This document shows positions 1-8,199 of a DNA stretch of 64,000 bases, piece after piece. The position numbers and the translations under genes are program-made. This DNA is from Nocardioides ginsengisegetis. Lineage in GTDB: Bacteria > Actinomycetota > Actinomycetes > Propionibacteriales > Nocardioidaceae. The notes beneath the pieces are model-generated. The model was given only the letters and a program-made list of their open reading frames with translations. It did no database searches and was not told where the DNA came from. Numbering within the stretch: the first letter of the stretch is position 1; each line of letters starts with the position of its first letter. The stretch covers positions 1,783,001 to 1,847,000 of the forward strand of contig NZ_JACGXA010000001.1 of assembly GCF_014138045.1 (NCBI RefSeq), read 5' to 3'.

Positions 1-53
1 TTGCCCGACGTGGGGTTGGTGAGGAGCGCGATCTCGCGGGAGCTGCCGGTCAC
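1..53 (-). CDS. Diacylglycerol kinase family protein, N-terminal fragment
   Basis: Only the first 17 codons are inside the window, reading leftward from a GTG. The translation includes the peptide ALLTNPTSGK, which matches the opening strand and the N-P-x-S-G glycine-rich loop of the lipid/diacylglycerol kinase catalytic domain (DAGKc). Proteins of this family phosphorylate diacylglycerol or related lipids at the inner face of the membrane. A TAGTCT hexamer lies six bases before the GTG and there is no Shine-Dalgarno, so the message is probably leaderless and the gene has its own promoter although it follows the tat genes on the same strand. The assignment rests on one short motif; the rest of the gene is off the left end. 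Confidence 0.6.
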   Translation of the reverse strand, partial: MTGSSREIALLTNPTSG

Positions 54-59
54 GCGCCG

Positions 60-65
60 AGACTA
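60..65 (-). promoter_or_regulatory. Leaderless -10 element (TAGTCT) of the diacylglycerol kinase gene
   Basis: TAGTCT on the minus strand ends six bases before the GTG start at 53. The same arrangement (TANNNT, 6-7 bases, start codon) recurs at many genes in this window. Confidence 0.5.
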
Positions 66-84
66 GCGGCCGGAGGGGGTGCGA

Positions 85-510
85 TCAGCGCGAACGACGG
101 TGCTTCTCCGAGCCGATGCGGAGCAGCGCGGCGTAGCGGTCCGTTGAGGCGCCGACGGCCTTGGCCAGCCGGCTCAGGGCGTCGAGGACGACGTCGGCGC
201 TGAAGGACGTGCCGGGCACGGCCATCGTGAGCCGGCCCTCCACGGTGACCAGAAGGATCTGGCCGTGCCGCCAGGCCTGGTGGGCGTGCAGCCGCGCGCG
301 GTCGTCGGCGACCGGGACGGGGTAGGCCTCGTCGACCGCCAGCAGGTCGCAGGGCAGCTCGTCCTCGCCGGCGCTGGTCAGCCGGCCGAGCACGTGGTGG
401 CCGGTCCGGACGCCGAGGTCGGGCTCCCAGACGACGTCGCTCTCGCCGAGCCAGGCGGGCAGGTCGAAGGGATCGACGTCGACGAGGTCGAAGGTCTGGG
501 GCCCGCTCAC
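85..510 (-). CDS. Hypothetical protein, 141 aa, downstream of tatC
   Basis: I do not recognise a family. The protein is soluble in composition, with no signal peptide or membrane segment; it is acidic in its first half and ends in a basic tail (KHRRSR). The start is GTG at 510, 19 bases after the tatC stop on the same strand, so it is probably the third gene of the tatA-tatC transcript. Codon use is strongly G/C-ending like its neighbours, which supports a real gene. No function can be inferred beyond co-transcription with the Tat translocase genes. Confidence 0.65.
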   Translation of the reverse strand: MSGPQTFDLVDVDPFDLPAWLGESDVVWEPDLGVRTGHHVLGRLTSAGEDELPCDLLAVDEAYPVPVADDRARLHAHQAWRHGQILLVTVEGRLTMAVPGTSFSADVVLDALSRLAKAVGASTDRYAALLRIGSEKHRRSR

Positions 511-529
511 GGGGTGCTCACCGGGGCGA

Positions 530-1396
530 TCACAGGGGTGAGATCTCGTCGTCGGCCCACTGGTCGGTGCCGGTGGCGGCCCGCTTGCGGACCTTGGCGC
601 GGTCGACGGTGCGGGCCACGACCTCGGCGATGAGGAAGAGCACCAGCATCGGGACGGCCAGCATCAGCATCGAGAACGGGTCGGTGGAGGGCGTGGCCAC
701 GGCCGCGAAGACGAACGTGCCCAGGATGATCCACGGCCGGTAGCGCCCGATCGCCTTGCCGGACACGACGCCGGCGAGGTTGAGCATGATCACGAACAGC
801 GGGATCTCGAAGGAGATGCCGAAGACCAGCAGCATCCGGGTCAGGAAGGAGAAGTACTCGCCGAACTCGACGAGGTTCTGCAGCTGGGCCGGGGTGAACC
901 CGATCAGCACCTCGAGACCCTTGGGGAGCACGTAGTAGCCCGTCGCGACACCCACGAAGAACAGCGGGCCGGCGACCGCGGCGAACACCCGCGACCACTT
1001 CCGCTCCTTGGGGTGCAGGCCGGGGACGATGAAGCCCCAGATCTGGTAGAGCCAGTAGGGGCTGGAGACCACGATCGCGGCGACACCGCACAGCTTGAGC
1101 TGCAGCATCAGCGGCCCGGTGGCGCCCGCGACGTACGCCGTGGTCTGGGTCTTCTGGTCCAGCGCCTCGCGGGCCTGGTTGTAGGGGCCCAGGACGAGCT
1201 CGAGGAGGCCGCCGTGGGGCTGGCCGTAGAAGAACAGCGCCACGAAGAAGACCACGAACAGGAACAGCGCCGACCGGATCAGCCGGGCGCGGAGCTCGCG
1301 GAGGTGGTCCGAGAGCGCCATCCGGCCGTCCGGGCCGACGGGGTGCTGCGGTGCGCCGCGCAGCAGGCGCACGACACCGCCGACAGAGAACGCCAC
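530..1396 (-). CDS. tatC: Sec-independent protein translocase TatC
   Basis: TatC is the membrane receptor of the twin-arginine pathway and binds the signal peptide of folded substrates before TatA assembles the pore. The protein has the expected six transmembrane segments over about 250 residues. The conserved N-terminal stretch MALSDHLRELRARLIRS is present, as are a long periplasmic loop and the cytoplasmic motif with SFLTRMLLVFGISFEIPL. The tail is basic then acidic. A GTG at 1396 gives 288 aa but has no good ribosome site; the ATG at 1321 (MALSDH) is an alternative start. The gene lies seven bases after tatA, so the two are co-transcribed. Confidence 0.95.
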   Translation of the reverse strand: MAFSVGGVVRLLRGAPQHPVGPDGRMALSDHLRELRARLIRSALFLFVVFFVALFFYGQPHGGLLELVLGPYNQAREALDQKTQTTAYVAGATGPLMLQLKLCGVAAIVVSSPYWLYQIWGFIVPGLHPKERKWSRVFAAVAGPLFFVGVATGYYVLPKGLEVLIGFTPAQLQNLVEFGEYFSFLTRMLLVFGISFEIPLFVIMLNLAGVVSGKAIGRYRPWIILGTFVFAAVATPSTDPFSMLMLAVPMLVLFLIAEVVARTVDRAKVRKRAATGTDQWADDEISPL

Positions 1397-1403
1397 GGAG
1401 GGG

Positions 1404-1679
1404 TCAGGCAGTCGTGTCGTCGCGGTGCTGCTGCTCGCGCGCGAGGCGGTCGCGCTCGGCGTCGAGCTCGGCCTGGCGGGCGTCGAGCTCGCGCTGCTCG
1501 GGGGTCTTCATCTCGTCGTCGTCCGTCAGGCCCTTGGTCTCGGCCTTGAAGATCCGCAGCGCGCGGCCGCTGCCGCGCGCGAGCTCGGGGAGCTTGGAGG
1601 CACCGAAGAGCAGGATCACGACGGCCAGGATGATCAGGAGCTCGGGGGTCCCGAGGCCGGCGATGGCGAGCGAGTTCAT
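1404..1679 (-). CDS. tatA: Twin-arginine translocase pore subunit TatA
   Basis: TatA forms the protein-conducting channel of the Tat system. The sequence shows a short N-terminal transmembrane helix (about residues 8-24, ELLIILAVVILLF), the hinge FGASKLPELARGSG and an amphipathic helix, followed by a charged, coiled-coil-like tail rich in Glu, Arg and Gln. I chose the ATG at 1679 because GAGGA lies six bases ahead of it; a GTG at 1691 would add four residues. It heads the tatA-tatC pair immediately downstream of pafC, the usual actinobacterial neighbourhood. Confidence 0.93.
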   Translation of the reverse strand: MNSLAIAGLGTPELLIILAVVILLFGASKLPELARGSGRALRIFKAETKGLTDDDEMKTPEQRELDARQAELDAERDRLAREQQHRDDTTA

Positions 1680-1710
1680 GTGGGTCCTCACGTGGTGGAG
1701 ACGGACGTCT

Positions 1711-2721
1711 TCATCGTACGCCGGGGTGGTTGTAGAGGCTGAGGGCAGCCTGCGCGGCGTCGGTGAACGTGGTGGTGAGCTCCGGGGGGCTGATCACCCG
1801 GGCGTGCGGGGCCAGCCGGAGCAGCACGCGCTGGAGCCAGCGCTCGTCGGCGACCTGGAGCGCGACCTCGAGCCGGCCACGGGCGCGCTGGCGCACCGAC
1901 TCGACGGGGTAGTACTCGACGACCCAGCGGGCGGCCGGCTCGAGGAGCAGCCGGACCCGGGTGGTCTCGGACGACTGGGCGAAGAGGCCGTCGCCGAGGT
2001 CGCGCGGGGCCTCCGGAGGGGTCTCGATCGCCGTCTCGAGGACCTCCGCCTCGTGGATCCGGTCGAGCCGGAACAGCCGCGGCGCCTCGGCGCTGTGGCA
2101 CCACGCGTCGAGGTAGGCGAAGCCGTTGGCGGTCACGACGCCGCGTGGGTCGACGGTGCGCTCGGACTCCTCGTCGCGGGACGGCACGAAGTAGGTCAGC
2201 CGGACCTGGCGCTGGCGCCGGGCGGCGTCGCGGAGCCGGGCCTCCAGCCGCGACAGGTCCGCCTCGACCGGCTCGTCGCCGGGGTCGATCCGCGGCGCGG
2301 CGGTGCCCTCGGCGGCGGCCGCCTCGAGCTTGGCCAGCGCGCGGTCCACCACGACCCGGGTCTCGTCGGTGGCGCCGTTGCGGAGCGCCCGCAGCGCCAC
2401 GATGATCGCCGTGGCCTCGGTGGGAGTCAGCCGCAGGGGTCGGGCGAGGTAGTCGGCATTGGAGACGCGGATGACGCCGTCGGCCTCGGGGCCTTCGAGG
2501 GCGTCGAGATCGACGTCGATCAGGTCGTCGGGGTAGCCCCCGGGGAGGCCGCACATGAGGAGGACCTTGAGGTCCTTGACCAGCTGGTCGGCGGGCACGC
2601 CGAGCGCTGCGGCCGCGTCGTCGAGGCGGACCTGGCCGCGGGCGTGCAGGAACGGCACGAGGGTGAGGAGCCGGGCGACCTGGTCCTTGGCGCCGCTGGG
2701 TGCGGGACGGGCGGTGGTCAT
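1711..2721 (-). CDS. pafC: WYL-domain transcriptional activator PafC
   Basis: PafC (about 336 aa) is the partner of PafB. In mycobacteria the PafBC dimer activates the LexA/RecA-independent DNA-damage response. The N-terminus holds a degenerate winged-helix region (LVPFLHARGQVRLDDAAAAL). The centre contains a WYL-type domain that binds nucleic-acid ligands, here with the segment VRLTYFVPSRDEESERTVDP, and the C-terminus is a WCX extension. Its ATG overlaps the pafB stop as ATGA, which fits stoichiometric translation of the two subunits. No own promoter is seen. Confidence 0.92.
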   Translation of the reverse strand: MTTARPAPSGAKDQVARLLTLVPFLHARGQVRLDDAAAALGVPADQLVKDLKVLLMCGLPGGYPDDLIDVDLDALEGPEADGVIRVSNADYLARPLRLTPTEATAIIVALRALRNGATDETRVVVDRALAKLEAAAAEGTAAPRIDPGDEPVEADLSRLEARLRDAARRQRQVRLTYFVPSRDEESERTVDPRGVVTANGFAYLDAWCHSAEAPRLFRLDRIHEAEVLETAIETPPEAPRDLGDGLFAQSSETTRVRLLLEPAARWVVEYYPVESVRQRARGRLEVALQVADERWLQRVLLRLAPHARVISPPELTTTFTDAAQAALSLYNHPGVR

Positions 2722-3689
2722 GCCGCACCCCCGACCGCCGCGGTCAGCCGCGCCACGACCTCGTCGCGCAGGGTGGCCGGCTCCTCGACGAGGACGTCGG
2801 CGCCGTGGCCCAGGATCTCGTCGGCGAGTCCCTGACCGTTGCGGACCACGACGAGCCGGTCCCAGGCCGTGCCGGTGTCGGGACCGTCGACGCCCGTCTC
2901 GACGCTCTCGGCGACGCGGCGCAGCGCGAGGCCGGCGCCGGCGCGGACCAGGACGACGGCCCGCTCGGTGGTCGGGGCGGGCGCGAGCCGGCGGGCGGTC
3001 TCGCGCAGGTCGGTGCCGGCGGGGACGTCGTACGACGCGGGCTCGCCGGTCTTGCGCGCGGCGCCCTCGACGCGGGAGAGGCGGAAGACCCGCTCCTCGC
3101 CGCGGTCGGTGTCCAGGCCGACGGCGTACCAGCGACCGGAGTAGCGCACGACCCCCCACGGCTGCAGGTGGCGCGTGGTGGCGGTGGGCTGCCCCGAGCG
3201 GCGGTACTCGAACTCGACGGGGGTGCGCTCCTGGGTGGCCTCCCAGAACACGTCGAACGCCGGCTCGTCGGCGGTCAGGCGGGGCTGGGCGATGTCGAGC
3301 GCGGACACGTCGAGGGGCACGCCGAGCGCCGTGAGCTTGCGGACGGCCTCGGTCGTGGCCTCGGCCAGGCGGGCGTGCTCCCACACCCGCGTGGCCAGGC
3401 CGATGACCGCTGCCTCGTCGGCCTCGAGGTTGATCTCCGGCAGGGCGAACTCGTCGGGACGGATCCGGTAGCCGGGCTCGTCGTCGAAGAAGGCGTCCAT
3501 GTTGCCGACCTCGATCGGCACCCCGAGGCTGCGGAGCTCCTCCTTGTCGCGCTCGAACATCTTCTCGAACGCGTCGGTGGTGGAGTCCGGGTAGAGGATC
3601 CCGCGGATCCTCTCCTTGGACACGTAGGTGCGCTGGACGAGCAGCATGATCAGCAGGTTGAGCAGTCGCTCGGACTTCCGCACCGTCAT
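2718..3689 (-). CDS. pafB: WYL-domain transcriptional activator PafB
   Basis: PafB (323 aa) begins with a helix-turn-helix (RKSERLLNLLIMLLVQ, then SKERIR and the FERDKEELRSLG recognition region), followed by a WYL domain (VEFEYRRSGQPTATTRHLQPWG, with GRWYAVGLD downstream) and a WCX tail. It acts with PafC as a DNA-damage-responsive activator. A GGGGAG sequence upstream of the ATG at 3689 serves as ribosome site. It follows the FKBP lipoprotein gene and overlaps pafC by four bases, so pafB and pafC behave as one unit at the end of the pupylation locus. Confidence 0.93.
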   Translation of the reverse strand: MTVRKSERLLNLLIMLLVQRTYVSKERIRGILYPDSTTDAFEKMFERDKEELRSLGVPIEVGNMDAFFDDEPGYRIRPDEFALPEINLEADEAAVIGLATRVWEHARLAEATTEAVRKLTALGVPLDVSALDIAQPRLTADEPAFDVFWEATQERTPVEFEYRRSGQPTATTRHLQPWGVVRYSGRWYAVGLDTDRGEERVFRLSRVEGAARKTGEPASYDVPAGTDLRETARRLAPAPTTERAVVLVRAGAGLALRRVAESVETGVDGPDTGTAWDRLVVVRNGQGLADEILGHGADVLVEEPATLRDEVVARLTAAVGGAA

Positions 3690-3727
3690 GCCACTCCCCC
3701 GTCCACGTGCCCCTGTGTACTACGCCG

Positions 3728-4687
3728 TCAGCTCGCGCCGAGGATGTCGACGACGAAGTACAGCGTGTCGGTGCCCTTGATCCCGGCGGAGGGCTGGCCG
3801 GCCTTGCCGTAGCCGTCGGCCGGCGGGATCGCGAGGATCATCCGGCTGCCGATCTTGGCGCCGACCAGCGTCTTGTCCCAGCCCGGGATGACCTGGCCGG
3901 AGCCGATGCCGAACGAGACCGGGTCGCCCTTGCTGTAGGACTCGTCGAAGGGCTTCTTGCCGCCGTAGACCTGACCGAGGTAGTTGACCGTGATGGTCTG
4001 GCCCTTCTTCACGACCGCGCCGGTGCCCTGGATGAGGGCGGCCGAGTGGAGCTTGCCGTCCGGCTCGGGGGCCTTGGAGAAGTCGAGCGAGGTGACCGCG
4101 CCGTCCTTCTGGACCAGCTTCGGCGCCCAGGCGGGCGACGGCTTCGAGGCGCCCTTCGGGGCGTCGAGCGGCGGAGTGGGCTCGCTCATCAGGTCGATGA
4201 TGATCAGGACGGAGTCCTTGTTGCCGATGCCGAGCTGGGTGTTGCCGCTGGCGCCGAACGCCTTGTCGGCCGGGGCCGTGACGGCGATCCGGGAGCCGAT
4301 CGTGGCGCCCTTGATGGCGTCGACGAAGACGGGGCTGACCTTCTGGTCGTCGATCGTGAGGTCCTGCGGCTGCTTGGCGTCGTAGGTGCTGAACGCCTTC
4401 TTCTGGGTGAAGCCGTTGCCGATCCAGATGTTGGTGGTGACCGTGTCGCCGTCCTCGACGGTCGCGCCGTCACCTTCGGTGATCGTGGTGTTCTCGATCG
4501 TGTCGGCGGTCATCTTCCCCTTCCAGTCGACCGTCGGCTCGCTGCCGAAGTCGCCGGAGATGGAGACGGCGTCGAGGGCCTGGGAGCCGGAGTCGGACGA
4601 GGACCCGTCATCGCTGCCGCAGCCGCTGAGGGCGGCGACGAGCACGAGCGGGAGCAGGGCGAGCGGGAGGCGACGGAAACGTCGGGA
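3728..4687 (-). CDS. FKBP-type peptidyl-prolyl isomerase lipoprotein
   Basis: This is an exported lipoprotein. A basic N-terminus and hydrophobic stretch end in the lipobox LSGC at about residues 20-23, followed by a Ser/Asp/Gly linker. Two FKBP-like domains follow: a degenerate one (about residues 60-165) and a canonical one at the C-terminus with VNYLGQVYGGKKPFDESY, GQVIPGWDKTLVG and the catalytic-fold motif SRMILAIPPADGYG. The role is proline isomerisation and folding outside the membrane. I prefer the GTG at 4687 because AAGGTGA lies six bases upstream; a GTG at 4699 adds four residues. It lies between pafA and pafB but has no evident role in pupylation. Confidence 0.9.
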   Translation of the reverse strand, partial: SRRFRRLPLALLPLVLVAALSGCGSDDGSSSDSGSQALDAVSISGDFGSEPTVDWKGKMTADTIENTTITEGDGATVEDGDTVTTNIWIGNGFTQKKAFSTYDAKQPQDLTIDDQKVSPVFVDAIKGATIGSRIAVTAPADKAFGASGNTQLGIGNKDSVLIIIDLMSEPTPPLDAPKGASKPSPAWAPKLVQKDGAVTSLDFSKAPEPDGKLHSAALIQGTGAVVKKGQTITVNYLGQVYGGKKPFDESYSKGDPVSFGIGSGQVIPGWDKTLVGAKIGSRMILAIPPADGYGKAGQPSAGIKGTDTLYFVVDILGAS

Positions 4688-4763
4688 CACAGGGTTCACC
4701 TTCGGACGGGTAGCAGAACGCGCACACCCTATCCGGCGTACCTGAAAGGGTTCTGATGACCGG

Positions 4764-6125
4764 CTACATGCCGTCGATCAGGCGCTGAACCCGCTCGTCG
4801 TGGGCGCGGAAGGGGTCCTTGCACAGGACCGTGCGCTGCGCCTGGTCGTTGAGCTTGAGGTGCACCCAGTCGACGGTGAAGTCGCGCCGGCGCTCCTGGG
4901 CCTTGCGGATGAACTCCCCCCGGAGGCGGGCCCGGGTCGTCTGCGGCGGCACGGACTTGGCCTCGAAGATCTTCAGGTCGGTGGTGACCCGGGCGACGGC
5001 GCCGCGCTTCTCCAGGAGGTAGTAGAGGCCGCGGCCGCGGTGGATGTCGTGGTAGGCGAGGTCGAGCTGGGCGACCCGCGGGTGCCCCATCGGCAGGCCG
5101 TGCTTGGCGCGGTAGCGGTCGATCAGCTTCCACTTGATGACCCAGTCGATCTCGCGGTCGACCAGGCCGAGGTCGTCGGACTCGACGGCCTTCAGGCCGC
5201 GCTCCCACAGGTCGAGCGCCTGCTCGATGACCGGCGTGCTGATCTCGCGGCGGTCCACGAAGTCGCGGGCCTTGGAGAGGTACTCGGCCTGGATGTCGAG
5301 CGCGCTGGCCTCGCGGCCGTTGGCCAGGCGCACCTTGCGGCGGCCGGTGACGTCGTGGGAGATCTCGCGGATCGCACGGATGGGGTTCTCCATCGTGAGG
5401 TCGCGCATCACCACGCCCTCCTCGATCATCCGGAGGACCAGGTCGCAGCTGGCGACCTTGAGCATCGTGGTGGTCTCGCTCATGTTGGAGTCGCCGACGA
5501 TGACGTGGAGGCGGCGGTACTTCTCGGCGTCGGCGTGCGGCTCGTCGCGGGTGTTGATGATCGGCCGGCTGCGGGTGGTGGCGCTGGAGACGCCCTCCCA
5601 GATGTGCTCCGCGCGCTGGCTGACGGAGTAGCTCGCGCCCCGCGGGGTCTGGGTCACCTTGCCGGCGCCGACGATGATCTGGCGGGTCACGAGGAACGGG
5701 ATCAGCACGTCCGCGAGCCGGGAGAACTCCCCCGCCCGGCCGACGAGGTAGTTCTCGTGGCAGCCGTAGGAGTTGCCGGCCGAGTCGGTGTTGTTCTTGA
5801 AGAGGTAGATCTCGCCCTGGATGCCCTCGTCGTGCAGCCGCTGCTCGGCGTCGAGCAGCAGTCCCTCGAGGACCCGCTCCCCCGCCTTGTCGTGCGTCAC
5901 CAGCTCGACCACGTCGTCGCACTCGGGCGTGGCGTACTCGGGGTGGCTGCCCACGTCGAGGTAGAGCCGCGCGCCGTTGCGGAGGAAGACGTTGCTGCTG
6001 CGCCCCCAGCTGACGACCTTCCGGAAGAGGTAGCGAGCCACCTCGTCAGGACTCAGGCGGCGCTGGCCCTTGAACGTGCAGGTCACGCCGTACTCGTTCT
6101 CGATGCCGAAGATGCGCCGGTCCAC
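4764..6125 (-). CDS. pafA: Pup--protein ligase PafA
   Basis: PafA joins the C-terminal glutamate of Pup to substrate lysines using ATP, marking proteins for the proteasome. The glutamine-synthetase-like fold is evident: GIENEYGVT at the N-terminus, then [19 protein letters not shown], with D57 the likely catalytic aspartate. Further motifs are [19 protein letters not shown] and [19 protein letters not shown]. The length (453 aa) is normal for PafA. The GTG start is preceded at six bases by TACTCT and no Shine-Dalgarno, so it is probably leaderless. Separation from prcA by an inserted gene means it has its own promoter here. Confidence 0.97.
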   Translation of the reverse strand: MDRRIFGIENEYGVTCTFKGQRRLSPDEVARYLFRKVVSWGRSSNVFLRNGARLYLDVGSHPEYATPECDDVVELVTHDKAGERVLEGLLLDAEQRLHDEGIQGEIYLFKNNTDSAGNSYGCHENYLVGRAGEFSRLADVLIPFLVTRQIIVGAGKVTQTPRGASYSVSQRAEHIWEGVSSATTRSRPIINTRDEPHADAEKYRRLHVIVGDSNMSETTTMLKVASCDLVLRMIEEGVVMRDLTMENPIRAIREISHDVTGRRKVRLANGREASALDIQAEYLSKARDFVDRREISTPVIEQALDLWERGLKAVESDDLGLVDREIDWVIKWKLIDRYRAKHGLPMGHPRVAQLDLAYHDIHRGRGLYYLLEKRGAVARVTTDLKIFEAKSVPPQTTRARLRGEFIRKAQERRRDFTVDWVHLKLNDQAQRTVLCKDPFRAHDERVQRLIDGM

Positions 6126-6131
6126 TCACCC

Positions 6132-6137
6132 AGAGTA
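6132..6137 (-). promoter_or_regulatory. Leaderless -10 element (TACTCT) of pafA
   Basis: TACTCT on the minus strand lies six bases before the pafA GTG at 6125. Confidence 0.5.
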
Positions 6138-6180
6138 GTGGCCGGATGGCTGGTGTCCGGCTACTTCGGGGACTCGGTCA

Positions 6181-6244
6181 TTGCCGTTTGGTCCCCAACG
6201 GCAGGAAACCGGGCCCCGGTCATGCTGTTCGTGACCAATCGGTG
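6181..6244. repeat. Paired palindromic repeat, copy A (second arm decayed)
   Basis: The first arm (6181-6203) reads TTGCCGTTTGGTCCCCAACGG plus CA. It is itself an imperfect palindrome with 7-base ends TGCCGTT/AACGGCA. After an 18-base spacer rich in GGGCCC comes a second, inverted arm (6221-6244) that matches the intact arm of copy C at 18 of 24 positions. Related copies are at 7254-7316 and 26388-26452. The stop codon and last codons of the AbiEi/DUF559-type gene lie inside the decayed arm. Confidence 0.85.
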
Positions 6245-7188
6245 ACACCCATCTGCCTGTTCCAGCGCTGAACCAGCCGGCGACGTCCCGGTTCGGAGTA
6301 GAGCGAGTTGTCGACCAAGGTCCGCCAGGCACGCAGTCGCGCCATGACATGGCCGCGGTCCAGGTCCCGATCGACCTCGTGCATGGTCACCGCGGGATGG
6401 TTGAGCAGGTCGTCGAGTGTGAATCCGCGCCGCTGGTACCCAGCGCGTCCGAGCCCGCGTTCTCGGCGCAGGTCGACACGGTGTTGGTCCTTGCGCCGAT
6501 GGACCGCACCGTCGTACTCGTGCAGCTGCGTGGTCCCGACGACCAGCAAGTCAGCCTGACCCACCACGTTGCCGGCCTCGTCGTGGAGAAGTGCTTGCGG
6601 CTCGACTCGTATGTCCATGCACTCGTCGAACAGGCGAAGGACGGTCTCGCCTGCGGACTGGGACTTGGCGGTCGAGGCCTCCCACGCAGCGCGGAGGTTG
6701 CGTACGCCGGGTCGCCTGCTGTTCAGGACGCGCTTCATCGCCTCGGGCGTGATGTGTCCCAGTCGGCGTGCGGAGTCGATGAGCACCACGAGATCGAGGT
6801 GGCCGAGGTCTCGCGCGAGCCGCAGCAGGATCTGGTCCACCGGCTCGACCGGAAGCCCGTGCACCAGGCGCGGCGGTGAGGGCCGCAGGACCCGCGAGCA
6901 GAGAAGACCCGGCCGGCGAGGTCGCGGATCGTCCTGCCCGACCACGGCGAACACCGGAAGGTGTTCGGGGAGGGTGGGTGTGTGCCAGCCGAGCAGCGCG
7001 GCCGCGGTCAGGTGGGTGAAAGCTGCGCCCGCCGGCAGGACCAGCTGCCACACCTTCAGGTCGAGCAGGAACTCATCGAACGGGTCGAGGCCCTCCACCA
7101 CCTCACGGAAGGCGCCGTGACTGATGCGCTGAAAGCCCGTCTGCCGGATGTTGCCGCGCAGGATCGCGGGCGGCCGTCTTGTGGTCAT
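6220..7188 (-). CDS. AbiEi-like / DUF559-type PD-(D/E)XK nuclease-fold protein
   Basis: A protein of about 322 aa with two parts. The first half resembles the AbiEi-type antitoxin family seen in many actinobacteria (segments AFTHLTAAALLGWHTPTLP, RPRRPGLLCSR, DLVVLIDSARRLG). The C-terminal part looks like a DUF559/Vsr-type endonuclease fold: GETVLRLF, then GQADLLV, then HEYDGAVHRR, i.e. the E, D and E-x-D acidic positions of a PD-(D/E)XK core. Whether it cuts DNA is unknown and no partner toxin is adjacent. I used the ATG at 7188; a TTG at 7236 would extend it by 16 residues. It sits between two repeat copies and splits prcA from pafA, suggesting acquisition. Confidence 0.7.
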   Translation of the reverse strand: MTTRRPPAILRGNIRQTGFQRISHGAFREVVEGLDPFDEFLLDLKVWQLVLPAGAAFTHLTAAALLGWHTPTLPEHLPVFAVVGQDDPRPRRPGLLCSRVLRPSPPRLVHGLPVEPVDQILLRLARDLGHLDLVVLIDSARRLGHITPEAMKRVLNSRRPGVRNLRAAWEASTAKSQSAGETVLRLFDECMDIRVEPQALLHDEAGNVVGQADLLVVGTTQLHEYDGAVHRRKDQHRVDLRRERGLGRAGYQRRGFTLDDLLNHPAVTMHEVDRDLDRGHVMARLRAWRTLVDNSLYSEPGRRRLVQRWNRQMGVTDWSRTA

Positions 7189-7253
7189 GCCGGAAGCCTG
7201 CTGCGCAACCTGATCGAGGAAACCGCCGCGAAGCAATCTGTGGAAGACCGACG

Positions 7254-7316
7254 TGCCGTTTGGTCACCAACGGCATCAGTTAGGGCCCGAAATGTGCCGT
7301 TGGGGACCAAACGGCA
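7254..7316. repeat. Paired palindromic repeat, copy B
   Basis: The left arm (7254-7276) is TGCCGTTTGGTCACCAACGG plus CAT. The right arm (7295-7316) is the exact reverse complement of the left-arm sequence found in copies A and C. The 18-base spacer again contains GGGCCC. The element therefore folds as two hairpins or one long cruciform. It lies between prcA (stop side) and the AbiEi/DUF559-type gene. Confidence 0.9.
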
Positions 7317-7334
7317 GGACCCGAGACCCGGCGG

Positions 7335-8198
7335 TCAGAGGGGTGGGGCGGTGGGGGGCTCGCCGGAGGTCGGGTCCTCGAGGGGGGCGACGCCACCGCT
7401 GGAGGTGTCGGTGGGGTCGGTGGGGTCGTCGGGTGTGGGGGCGGACGAGGCCGGGCCGGGGTCGGTGTCGGCAGGCTCGGCGGGGGCGTGCTCGGCGGGG
7501 CCCCGCTCGCCGAGGAGCACGTCGAGGCGGGCCGGTGAGAGGCGGGAGAACTTGCGGGGCTGGATGCGGGTCCTGTCCAGGACGGCGACCTCGAGGTCCT
7601 CGGTCGGGATGACCCGGTCGCCGGCGTCGGAATGGCCCAGGGCGCCGACGGCGAGGGCCAGCGCGGAGGCCAGGTCGGAGCCCTCGGCGTAGCTCTTCTC
7701 GAGGTGGGAGGCCACGGTGTCGGCGGCGCCACCCATGACGGCGTAGCCGTGCTCGTCGGCCACCTGGCCGTCGTAGGTGAGCCGGTAGATCTGGTCGGCG
7801 GCGGCGGTGTCGCCGATCTCGGCCACGAAGATCTCCACCTCGTAGGGCTTCTCGCCGCCCGAGGAGAAGATCGTGCCGAGCGTCTGGGCGTAGGCGTTGG
7901 CCAGCCCGCGTCCGGTCACGTCGCGGCGGTCGTAGGCGTAGCCGCGCATGTCGGCCAGGCGTACGCCGGCGATGCGGAGGTTCTCGAACTCGTTGTAGCG
8001 ACCCACCGCGGCGAACGCGATCCGGTCATAGATCTCCGAGACCTTGTGCAGCGCCTGGGAGGGGTTCTCGGAGACGAAGAGGACGCCGTCGGCGTACTGG
8101 ACGGCGACGACCGACCGGCCCCGGGCGATGCCCTTGCGGGCGAAGTCCGCGCGGTCCTTCATCAGCTGCTCGGGCGAGACGTAGAACGGCATGCTCAT
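7335..8198 (-). CDS. prcA: 20S proteasome alpha subunit PrcA
   Basis: PrcA forms the outer heptameric rings of the 20S core and gates access to the PrcB chamber. The family pattern is clear from residue 1 to about 235 ([65 protein letters not shown]). Unusually, about 50 residues of Pro/Thr/Asp/Ser-rich sequence follow the core, making 287 aa against roughly 245-265 usual for the family. The gene starts one base after the prcB stop and has GGAGG eight bases ahead of its ATG, so it is translated from the pup-prcB-prcA transcript. Confidence 0.95.
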   Translation of the reverse strand: MSMPFYVSPEQLMKDRADFARKGIARGRSVVAVQYADGVLFVSENPSQALHKVSEIYDRIAFAAVGRYNEFENLRIAGVRLADMRGYAYDRRDVTGRGLANAYAQTLGTIFSSGGEKPYEVEIFVAEIGDTAAADQIYRLTYDGQVADEHGYAVMGGAADTVASHLEKSYAEGSDLASALALAVGALGHSDAGDRVIPTEDLEVAVLDRTRIQPRKFSRLSPARLDVLLGERGPAEHAPAEPADTDPGPASSAPTPDDPTDPTDTSSGGVAPLEDPTSGEPPTAPPL

Positions 8199-8199
8199 G

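Noticed and set aside
2681..2694. TGGTCCTTGGCGCC in pafC as a DosR-like box
   Set aside because: It lies inside coding sequence with no promoter downstream, and the right half of the palindrome is missing.
2700..3812. Long plus-strand open frames across pafB/pafC and other minus-strand genes
   Set aside because: They are mirror frames caused by high GC third positions; the minus-strand proteins match known families over their full length.
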